A DNA stretch of 64,000 nucleotides, taken from the NCBI RefSeq assembly GCF_034044715.1, contig NZ_JAXCLW010000001.1, forward strand, positions 868,001 through 932,000. Reading direction: 5' to 3'. A program made the translations under genes and the position numbers. The first letter of the stretch is position 1. The number at the start of each line of letters is the position of its first letter. Of this stretch, positions 52,540-59,870 are shown piece by piece. The DNA is from Dongia_B soli (GTDB lineage Bacteria > Pseudomonadota > Alphaproteobacteria > Dongiales > Dongiaceae). The notes below the pieces were generated by a model, which worked only from the letters and a program-made list of their open reading frames with translations, was not told the origin of the DNA and searched no databases.

Positions 52540-53181
52540 TCAGCCCAGGCTCGATTGAGGCTGCGCCTGCGCGGCGGTAGCAAGACTGTGGAGCGCGGCG
52601 AGATTGTCCTCGCTGACAGGGTCGAGATCGACGCCATTGCGGCGCGCCGCCACGGCGGCTCGCTGGGCGATCGCATTGAACTGCGGCAAAGCGGAATCAA
52701 GCGTGAACCTGCTCGCTTCGCTGCGCAGGCTCAGCTCCAGCCAGCCATCGCCGAGGCCGGCCGCACCCTCCGTCTCGCTTTCCGCATTCTCTCCCCGGTC
52801 GTCAGCTTGGGACCGCATTCCGCCCAGACGCCCCAGCAACGAACCCATTCCTTTTTTCTTGGTCTTGCGGGGCGCGTAATATCGCAACGACAGGTATTGC
52901 AGCCGATCCCAGTGGAGCCGCTGTTCCCCTCGCCAGCCGCGCCATTGCGTCACTGTCATGCCACGATCGTCCCAGGCGACCGTGGTGGTTTGTCGCATCA
53001 CCGTGCGCAGGGTGTAGACGAGGAAAAGCAGCGTCAACCCAAGGAACAGCCAGATCATCGGATTAGCGCGGTCATATGTGATTACGATCACAAGAGAGAT
53101 GGCCAGGCCCGCCAGGCCCCGCACATAATCTCCCACCAGCGCCGAAAACGGATAGCGCAGTTGTTGCATTCTTATGTCCAT
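52540..53181 (-). CDS. Membrane protein with PH-like domain, unknown
   Basis: 213 residues: two adjacent helices (about 18-60), then a soluble part with WDDRGMTVTQWRGWRGEQRL and WDRLQYLSLRYYAPRK, reminiscent of bacterial PH/DUF2244-like domains, a Lys-rich and acidic linker, and a C-terminal LELSLRSEASRFTLDSAL strand region. Unknown function. It lies between the glycan operon and the importer, 15 bases after the deacetylase, and could belong to either unit. Confidence 0.6.
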   Translation of the reverse strand: MDIRMQQLRYPFSALVGDYVRGLAGLAISLVIVITYDRANPMIWLFLGLTLLFLVYTLRTVMRQTTTVAWDDRGMTVTQWRGWRGEQRLHWDRLQYLSLRYYAPRKTKKKGMGSLLGRLGGMRSQADDRGENAESETEGAAGLGDGWLELSLRSEASRFTLDSALPQFNAIAQRAAVAARRNGVDLDPVSEDNLAALHSLATAAQAQPQSSLG

Positions 53182-53195
53182 TCCGAGGCGGCCGC

Positions 53196-53960
53196 TCAGC
53201 CCCGGTCGCAGCCGCCGAAAACCTCACCTGTCGATAACCAACGTATCATGGCTTGCCGGGAAAGCCAGTCCTGCAATTGATCAAGAAAAGCCCAGGTCGC
53301 GGCGTCGTGTACCAGATGATGGGTTAAGAGGCCGGTCGGTTCGTCGGGATCAGCCTCTCCGACACGCCGCGCGCGCAAATGGCCGGTAAGGAGGCGGAGC
53401 GCCGCAACTTCCCCGACAAAAACCTTGCCGCCATGCCAGTCGATGACGTCGATATGCGTGTTGACCTGTAACAATTCCGCAACCGGATATGCGGTGCGGC
53501 GCGCCAGATAGGTCGAAATCCCGCAATAGCCCCAATCGGGCAAGGCCGCTAGATGGGCCGGTGCGATCCGGTTCCAAGGCGGCGTCAGCACCGGCAGGGC
53601 CCGGTTGCCGAAAGCATCCCGTAAGCTGCGCCAACCGCTGGCGAGGTCCGCGGCAAGTTCGGCCGGACTGCGGCTGCCGCCGAGTTCTGCATTTTTCATC
53701 CCGGCGGGCTCATGATTGCGGTGCTTAAAGCCGTGCTGCAAGACCGCGATATCGGGACGGTGCCGCAAGGCGGCAGCGAGGCTCTGCTCCAGCAAGCCGG
53801 GAATGACCGCTAAAGCCAGGGGAACGCGGGCCGCCTCCAGCAGCCGCGCCAGTGCCGGCGTCGCCGCCACGGCATCGTCATCGCGCCACCATAACGTGGC
53901 AACCCGGCCGGCTTCCGACCATTGCGCCAATTCTTCGGCGAGCGCATCCCAACCGGTCAC
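53196..53960 (-). CDS. NodB-like polysaccharide deacetylase family protein
   Basis: 254-residue protein with the landmarks of a polysaccharide deacetylase-type barrel: TLWWRDDDAVAATPAL (catalytic-type Asp pair), ALAVIPGLLE, LQHGFKHRNHEP (HxxxH metal motif), VLTPPWNRIAP and LLTHHLVHD. No signal peptide, so it probably acts in the cytosol on a glycan or glycolipid precursor. The ATG overlaps the stop of the MurG-like gene upstream. The exact reaction is unproven. Confidence 0.75.
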   Translation of the reverse strand: MTGWDALAEELAQWSEAGRVATLWWRDDDAVAATPALARLLEAARVPLALAVIPGLLEQSLAAALRHRPDIAVLQHGFKHRNHEPAGMKNAELGGSRSPAELAADLASGWRSLRDAFGNRALPVLTPPWNRIAPAHLAALPDWGYCGISTYLARRTAYPVAELLQVNTHIDVIDWHGGKVFVGEVAALRLLTGHLRARRVGEADPDEPTGLLTHHLVHDAATWAFLDQLQDWLSRQAMIRWLSTGEVFGGCDRG

Positions 53961-55102
53961 CTGAGCCCCTCCCCTCGACGCAGCAGGATATCGGCGCTCC
54001 GCCGGGCCCCGTCGAGGTCGAGGGCAAAAGCCGCAGCAGGGCTATGATGCCGGTCGATGGCGGCAGCCAAGTTTTGTGCCGTCAGCTCGGCCGGTGGGAG
54101 GACGCTGAACACGCCACGTTCCGCCAGCAAAGCGGCCCGCAGGCTCTGCTCGCTTTCGGCACCCTCGGCAAAGGGGACGATGACAGCGGGACAACGGGCG
54201 GCGATCAGTTCCATCACCGTGTTGTAGCCGCCCTGGGAGACCGATAACAGGCAGGATTGCAGCAAACGGGTGAAATCCGGCCGAAAGGTTTCGACGATGA
54301 TATCCGGTGCTGCCGCATGGCGCAAAATTTCCGCATCCCGGGCGGGCAGGTTGCGGCCCGTGATGAAATGCCAGGGCCGTTTGCGATGCCGGCTGAGCGG
54401 CCGCGCGGCTAAGGCCGTTGACAGCAGGGGCGCGCCGACGGCGCCGCCGCCGGCCGAGACGAGAATCTCCCCCCGCTCCCGATCGGCGGAAGCGGCCGCA
54501 ACCGGACGCTCCACCACATAGCCGGTATAGTGCAGGCGATCGGCGATTGCCGGGGCGCCGGCGAAGGTGCGGTCGAAGGTGACGAGGCGGGGATCGCCGT
54601 GAACCAGGACGAGATCGATCCGCTGTTTGACGAGATCGACCGCCTCCGCCAGCCGGTCGGGACGGCCCTTATCCACGAGGATATCGCGCAGGGAACAGGC
54701 AATCAGCGGGCGGTTCCGGCGCTCGGCAGCTGCTTCTAGCAGAGGCAGCAATTCGAAGCGGAACTGGCGCCGACCGAAAGGATACATTTCGACCAGCAGG
54801 ATATCAGGCCTGGCGGCGGCGAAATGCGTCAGCAGCCGGTCGCGGCGCGCCGCTTTCCAGCTTTCGTCGATCGGCTTTCCGTCGGCGTCCAGAATGGCGG
54901 AAAAGCCGCTATCGGCAGCGGTTGCCGGAGGAAGCTGGATTAGCTGGGCGCCGCCGATATCGAGGCCCTCGACGGGCATCCCGCCGGAAACGAAATCGAC
55001 CGTGGCTCCCGCTTCGCGCAAGCCCCGGGCAATGGCCGCCGCACGGCGCAGATGGCCGATGCCCAGCAGATGTTGCACATAGAAAAACACGCGCGCGGTC
55101 AT
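53957..55102 (-). CDS. Predicted glycosyltransferase, MurG-like (COG4671)
   Basis: 381-residue GT-B enzyme. N-terminal glycine-rich loop VQHLLGIGHLRRAAAIARGL; C-terminal nucleotide-sugar region SVSQGGYNTVMELIAARCPAV. Between them PDILLVEMYPFGRRQFRFEL and VSAGGGAVGAPLL. It is a paralogue of the gene at 58284-59528, sharing G-x-GHLRR and GGYNT motifs. No membrane helices. It overlaps its neighbours on both sides by 4 bp, which indicates a tight operon. Confidence 0.82.
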   Translation of the reverse strand: MTARVFFYVQHLLGIGHLRRAAAIARGLREAGATVDFVSGGMPVEGLDIGGAQLIQLPPATAADSGFSAILDADGKPIDESWKAARRDRLLTHFAAARPDILLVEMYPFGRRQFRFELLPLLEAAAERRNRPLIACSLRDILVDKGRPDRLAEAVDLVKQRIDLVLVHGDPRLVTFDRTFAGAPAIADRLHYTGYVVERPVAAASADRERGEILVSAGGGAVGAPLLSTALAARPLSRHRKRPWHFITGRNLPARDAEILRHAAAPDIIVETFRPDFTRLLQSCLLSVSQGGYNTVMELIAARCPAVIVPFAEGAESEQSLRAALLAERGVFSVLPPAELTAQNLAAAIDRHHSPAAAFALDLDGARRSADILLRRGEGLR

Positions 55103-55707
55103 GTGGGGATGTTCCGGTTCGAGAGAGGAATGTTCAATTGCCGCAAGGCCGGCCGGCCGACGGCATCGAGATCGAACAGATGGGCGCAGCCGAACTGCAG
55201 TTTCTGCGGCGGCTTAGCCCGCATATCCCAATCGACTGCCCAGGCATAAAGGGCGCGTAAAACGGCCTTATGGGCGATGCAGACCGTATCACGCCCATCG
55301 CGGCCGATCTCAGCCAGTAGCGGTTGCAGCCGCTGCTGGACCTGACGCGGCGATTCCCCGCCGGGCGCGTGAAAATCCAGTCCCATCACCTCACGCTCCT
55401 CTACCTCCGCCCCCTTCTCGCCACGTAACTGCGCCAGCGTCTTCCCCTCCCAATCGCCAAAACTCATTTCGATCAGCCGCGGCTCGACCGCGATGGCCTT
55501 GCCAGGGAACAGCAGCGCCGCGGTCTCGGAAGCCCGGCGCAAGGGGCTGGAAAGCAAGCGCCAGCCGGTCCAGGCGGCGGCGCCCGGTCGCCAGCTGATG
55601 GCGATGCCGCGGCCGGCCTCGTCGAGCGGGATATCGCTATGGCCCTGCAGCCGCTTCGCACGGTTCCAGGCTGTCGGTGCATGGCGGATCATCACTAGGC
55701 GGGTCAC
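55099..55707 (-). CDS. Histidine phosphatase family protein
   Basis: 202-residue phosphoglycerate mutase-like phosphatase: VMIRHAPTAWNRAKRLQGHS (catalytic His), LLSSPLRRASETAALLFPG, MSFGDWEGKTLAQLRGE and the second His in TVCIAHKAVLRALYAW. The GTG start at 55707 overlaps the stop of the GT4 gene (GTGA). Its place within a glycan operon suggests dephosphorylation of a sugar or nucleotide intermediate; inference only. Confidence 0.85.
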   Translation of the reverse strand: MTRLVMIRHAPTAWNRAKRLQGHSDIPLDEAGRGIAISWRPGAAAWTGWRLLSSPLRRASETAALLFPGKAIAVEPRLIEMSFGDWEGKTLAQLRGEKGAEVEEREVMGLDFHAPGGESPRQVQQRLQPLLAEIGRDGRDTVCIAHKAVLRALYAWAVDWDMRAKPPQKLQFGCAHLFDLDAVGRPALRQLNIPLSNRNIPT

Positions 55708-56858
55708 GCCGGTAGCCCCAGGTCGCGCCAGGTTCGATCCAATATCCGCGCCGCACCGGCGATGTCGTGACGCGCTTCGATATATTGGCGGGCGCGGCAG
55801 CCGGCAGTGGCGAGATCGAGCCCCAGCACGCGATTCAGCAAGGCGCCGAAAGCGGCCGGGTCGTCCGCCGGGGCGAGCCAGCCGGTTTCGCTGTCGCGCA
55901 GAATGGCGGGCACACCGCCGACCGCGCCGGCAAGCACCGGCAGACCGCAAGCCTGGGCCTCCAGCAGAGCCATGCCGAAAGCCTCATTGACGGCGGGCCA
56001 GACCAGCAGATCGGCCGCTGCATAATAGCCCGGTAGATCCTCGGGCGCCTTGGCACCGACCATTGTCACCCGGCCGGGGAAAGGTGCAAACAGCCGCTCG
56101 ATCTCCGGCCGGGCGGGTCCGTCACCGATGATCACCAGATGCCAGTCGCGCTGGTGGATCGCAGGCAAGGCGGTTGCCAGTTGCCGATAGGAGGCCAGCT
56201 TGTCGCCCGGCCGCATCATGCCGACCGCCAGCAGCCAAGGTGCGGCGAAACGCGGCGAGGCAATATCGATGCCGGCCTCGATGGCCATGCGTTGGCGGCT
56301 GGCGATCTTGTCCGGCACCACCGGCGCAAAGGCCGCCAGATCGAGAAAGGGCGGCAGGTCAACCAACCGCGCGGTTCCCGCCAGCGGGGCGAGGCAGGCT
56401 CTGTCATTGGGATTAAGGCAGAAGATCGCCGATGCCGCGCGGATCGCCTGCTCGGCGCCGCCATGATTGAAGGCCCAGTCCCCCGCGGCGCGCTTCGGCG
56501 CATGGCTGGCCTCGGCCAGCAGATAGGGAATATCGAGCGCGGCTGCCACTTTCGGACCGATCCAATCCACCGCCTTGTAATAGAGGTGATAGGTGAACCA
56601 GGCCTGCGGGCGCCAGTCGGGAAGCTCTGCACGGTAATGCGCGATCAACCTATCGGCTTCGGCTTCGGCGCGCGCCGCCAGTTCCCGTTGCGCGATCGGA
56701 TCAGGAGCGGTGATGCGGGCACGCAAACGCGTGGGAATATCGATCTGGGCACCCTGGCGGCGCCAGGCAGCGATCAGCAGGCGCGCCATTGCGCGGTCGC
56801 CCGAGGGGATCGGATGATCCGGCGATTTCAGCGGTGCATAGAAGGCAATGCGATGCAT
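55704..56858 (-). CDS. Glycosyltransferase family 4
   Basis: 384-residue GT-B enzyme with an N-terminal acceptor domain (MHRIAFYAPLKSPDHPIPSG) and a retaining GT4 C-terminal domain: PWLLAVGMMRPGDKLASYRQ, DLPGYYAAADLLVWPAVNEA and FGMALLEAQACGLPVLAG, the last carrying the E-x7-E motif. ATG 56858 gives the first strand; the frame is open 80 codons upstream but overlaps the previous gene's coding region. Confidence 0.88.
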   Translation of the reverse strand: MHRIAFYAPLKSPDHPIPSGDRAMARLLIAAWRRQGAQIDIPTRLRARITAPDPIAQRELAARAEAEADRLIAHYRAELPDWRPQAWFTYHLYYKAVDWIGPKVAAALDIPYLLAEASHAPKRAAGDWAFNHGGAEQAIRAASAIFCLNPNDRACLAPLAGTARLVDLPPFLDLAAFAPVVPDKIASRQRMAIEAGIDIASPRFAAPWLLAVGMMRPGDKLASYRQLATALPAIHQRDWHLVIIGDGPARPEIERLFAPFPGRVTMVGAKAPEDLPGYYAAADLLVWPAVNEAFGMALLEAQACGLPVLAGAVGGVPAILRDSETGWLAPADDPAAFGALLNRVLGLDLATAGCRARQYIEARHDIAGAARILDRTWRDLGLPA

Positions 56859-56874
56859 TTCACAAGCCGATTGA

Positions 56875-58254
56875 TCAACGTGCCGATTGCCGGGCAATAC
56901 GCCCTTGCGCTGCCCGGAACGCCTGGTTCGCGTCATCATGCCGAAGATCGCACGCAAAACGCCGTGCGAGATCGGCAATGCCGGTCTCCATGGCGAAATC
57001 CGCGCGCAAGCGTTGCGCGCCGGCGATCGCCAGGCTGCGGCGGCGCTCGGGATCGACCAGCAATTCGGCGATCGCATCGGCGAGGGCCGCAGGATCATTG
57101 GGTGGGACCAGTAGTCCTGTTTCGCCGTTCCGGATCAATTCCGGCACGCCGGAGATGGCGGTGGCGATCACCGGCAATTCCTGACTCTGCGCTTCCATCA
57201 ACACATTGGGCAAGCCGTCGCGGTCGCCGTTTTCCGCGATGCAGCTGGCGAGAACGAAGAGATCGGCCGCGCGATAGGCCGCCAGGACTTCCTGCTGCGG
57301 CTGGGCGCCGCGCCAGTCGATACGGTTGGCAATGCCGAGTTCCGCCGCGAGCGCTTTCAGCCGGTCCAATTCCGGGCCGCCGCCGATATGGCGAAAACGC
57401 CAGTCGAGGGCAGCCGGCAAGCGCGCCAGGGCACGGAGCAGATCGCCATAGCCCTTTTTCGGCACCGCGCGGCCGACCGACAAGATGACGAGCGGTCCAT
57501 CCGCTGCATCCGGCGCTCGCGTCGCGGCGCTGGTCGAAGTGGCGTCGGGCATCCCGGCTGGCAATGGGAAGCGGCGGAAATCGAGACCGTGATAGACCAA
57601 CGAGACCTTCCCCGGATCGGCCGCGAGATCCTGCAAATGGTGGTGGCCACCGGCTGTGCAGGTCACCAGCCAGTCGAGACTGGCGAGCTTTTCGCGTATC
57701 TCCCAATCCGGAGTGGTCCAGATATCCTTGGCATGCGCCGAGCAACTCCAGGGAATCCCGGTCATCAGGCTGGTGTAATAGGCCACGGCGGCAGGTGTGT
57801 GCAGGAAATGCGCATGCAGGCGCCGGACATCGCCATGCTTGCCGGCGATAATCTCCGCCGCCAGCACGCAGGCCTGGCCGAAGCGCCGGCCGCGATTGGT
57901 GGTGGAATCGCGCCGCAAATCGCCAAGCCAGACGCGCAGAGCATGCCGGTAGCCGGGCAAGCGCCGCGCCCGCCACCAGCCGCGCAGCACGCGCGCCGGC
58001 TCTTGGATGAGATATTCCGGCAGATAGGTGACCGGCGCCACGATCTCGCGATGGATCGGATGGACATGCTTGTCGGTCGGGAAGCGCAGCGACACGATGC
58101 GCACCGGCAGACCGCCTTCTTCAAGCGCCCGGATCTCCTGGGCGATGAAGGTCTCCGACAAACGCGGATAGCCTTTCAGCAGAAACAGGATGCCAGGTCC
58201 GGTTTGCTGGCCCGGGCGTGCTGCGGCAACGGGAGAGACGGACAAGCGGGGCAC
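56875..58254 (-). CDS. Glycosyltransferase family 4 (colanic-acid WcaL-like)
   Basis: 459-residue GT4 enzyme. N-terminal ILFLLKGYPRLSETFIAQEI, the start of WcaL/WfgS-type transferases, with HFLHTPAAVAYYTSLMTGIP. C-terminal VSLVYHGLDFRRFPL, ILSVGRAVPKKGYGDLLRAL and LPNVLMEAQSQELPVIAT. GTG 58254 is chosen because the frame upstream enters the previous gene; TTG 58245 or 58263 are alternatives, and none has a good ribosome site, so the start is uncertain. Confidence 0.85.
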   Translation of the reverse strand: MPRLSVSPVAAARPGQQTGPGILFLLKGYPRLSETFIAQEIRALEEGGLPVRIVSLRFPTDKHVHPIHREIVAPVTYLPEYLIQEPARVLRGWWRARRLPGYRHALRVWLGDLRRDSTTNRGRRFGQACVLAAEIIAGKHGDVRRLHAHFLHTPAAVAYYTSLMTGIPWSCSAHAKDIWTTPDWEIREKLASLDWLVTCTAGGHHHLQDLAADPGKVSLVYHGLDFRRFPLPAGMPDATSTSAATRAPDAADGPLVILSVGRAVPKKGYGDLLRALARLPAALDWRFRHIGGGPELDRLKALAAELGIANRIDWRGAQPQQEVLAAYRAADLFVLASCIAENGDRDGLPNVLMEAQSQELPVIATAISGVPELIRNGETGLLVPPNDPAALADAIAELLVDPERRRSLAIAGAQRLRADFAMETGIADLARRFACDLRHDDANQAFRAAQGRIARQSAR

Positions 58255-58283
58255 GGCACTCAAGGGAAAACGTGCTGTTGCCG

Positions 58284-59528
58284 CTACTGTGCCTGACGCG
58301 CGGCCAGCCGCCGCGGCCCGCCGATCGCGCCGCGCTCCGGCCGGTGCCTGGATCGCTCCAATGCCTGCTGCACGAGGCGATTGAGATTGGGCAGACCATC
58401 CAGCAAACCAGGCACCACGACCTCGCTTGGCAAGGCCTGCTGCGGCAATTGCCGCAGCGCCGTGGCCATGGCCCGCCAGGATCGTTCGCCATCCTCTTCC
58501 AGCATCGAACAAAGACCCAGTTCCTTGGCCTTGGCGGCACGCAGATACTGTTCCATGCGAGGCTTGGTCCGCGGCACGATGAGTGCCCGTTTGTCGAAGC
58601 TGAGGATTTCGCAGAAAGTATTGTAGCCGCCCATCGCGACGACGCCGATGGCGCGGTCCATCAGGGTTTCAAGCTGCGCATCGAAGGTGATGGCTTCGAC
58701 CTTTTCCAGACGGGCGGCGCGGGCCAGGAATTCCGCCTGGCGTTCCGACTGCATGAAGGGGCCAAGGACCAGCAGCGCCGGATGCGGCATGCGGGGATCG
58801 TTCTCATAGGCCCGCAGCACCCAGTCGATGATGTCCTCGCCATCGCCGCCGCCGCCGGTCGTGACCAGCAGATACGGGGCTTCAATCTTCTGCAGGAGTG
58901 TGACCGGCGAAGGCTCGCTCGGCAGGCTGCGCTGCAGATAGCCGGTATAGGTCATCTTATGCTGCACCGAGTGCGGCAGATCGATCCCCTCAAGCGGATT
59001 GCAGATCTGCGGCAGCCCATAGACCCAGATCGAATCATAAAGATCGCGCAAGGCCGGCACGGCATTCTTGCGCTTCCATTCCGGCACCAGCGAAGCCGGC
59101 TCATCCATCACGTCGCGTAGGCCAAGCGAAAGATGGGTACCGCGGTCACGCAGCATCTCCAGCGTCGGGCGCACCTCGCCGCGCAGGCCGAGCGGCTCCT
59201 TGTCGACGATGAAGATGTCGGGATCGAAAATATCGGCGGTGTGCTGAATGATCGAGCTGCGCAAAGCGAGGGTTTCGTCGATATCGATCAGCAGGCTGAG
59301 TGGCGTGTAATCGCCGCTGCGCAGCTTAATGACGCCGGGGATGCGGATGAAATCCACCCGGGCGCGGAAATTGAAACTGCCGATAATCGGCGAGCCGGTC
59401 AAAATGATGACCGACATATCCTTGTTCTGATCGACCAGGGAATGAGCGATGGTCCGGCAACGCCGCAGATGCCCCAGCCCAAAACTGTCATGGCTGTATA
59501 TAAGGACGCGCGCATCACGCTCGCTCAT
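58284..59528 (-). CDS. Predicted glycosyltransferase, MurG-like (COG4671), first gene of glycan operon
   Basis: 414-residue GT-B protein. N-terminal VLIYSHDSFGLGHLRRCRTI, then ADIFDPDIFIVDKEPLGLRG, TGYLQRSLPSE, the middle loop LLVTTGGGGDGEDI and VVAMGGYNTFCEILSFDKRA at the end. ATG 59528 has GGAGAAGG in front; a GTG at 59543 is the alternative. The operon it starts is divergent from the degenerate ABC gene. The acceptor and sugar are unknown. Confidence 0.85.
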   Translation of the reverse strand: MSERDARVLIYSHDSFGLGHLRRCRTIAHSLVDQNKDMSVIILTGSPIIGSFNFRARVDFIRIPGVIKLRSGDYTPLSLLIDIDETLALRSSIIQHTADIFDPDIFIVDKEPLGLRGEVRPTLEMLRDRGTHLSLGLRDVMDEPASLVPEWKRKNAVPALRDLYDSIWVYGLPQICNPLEGIDLPHSVQHKMTYTGYLQRSLPSEPSPVTLLQKIEAPYLLVTTGGGGDGEDIIDWVLRAYENDPRMPHPALLVLGPFMQSERQAEFLARAARLEKVEAITFDAQLETLMDRAIGVVAMGGYNTFCEILSFDKRALIVPRTKPRMEQYLRAAKAKELGLCSMLEEDGERSWRAMATALRQLPQQALPSEVVVPGLLDGLPNLNRLVQQALERSRHRPERGAIGGPRRLAARQAQ

Positions 59529-59870
59529 CGCCTTCTCCGACACGCGCCGTCCCCTGATGTCAAAGGAGGGCGGATTATGACATGTCCCCGAGCGGCCTGG
59601 AAAGGCTAAGATTTCCCTTAGCTGGACCGGCCGATTGGGGTCGAAAGGATCTGCCAGCTTGGCTAGGCGGCGTCAATGGCGGGATCGAAATAAGCGGGTT
59701 TGATGCCTAATGCTGGTGTGAGCCGGAGCACTGAACCACCGCATCCTGGAGAGAGACGGCCAGGGGTGCTTGCCGCTGCGGGATGCAGCGCCTATCCTTA
59801 AGGTAGGAACTCAAGTGCGGCCGGGCAAGGCCGGCGAGAGGCGTGTAACGCTTCCGTTGCAGTCGGATTA
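59529..59870. promoter_or_regulatory. Divergent gap before the degenerate ABC gene
   Basis: 342 bases without a gene. Small inverted repeats: GCTAAG (59605-59610) with CTTAGC (59617-59622), and CCTATCCTTAAGGTAGG (59791-59807, one bulge). The part from 59705 to 59870 would be a long leader if transcription starts far upstream. It does not match the riboswitch consensus sequences I could check by eye. Confidence 0.4.

Noticed and set aside
59705..59870. Riboswitch (glycine, cobalamin, TPP, c-di-GMP) in the ABC leader
   Set aside because: A GGAGAGA segment recalls the glycine aptamer but the partner CTCTCAGG is absent; the others do not match by eye.
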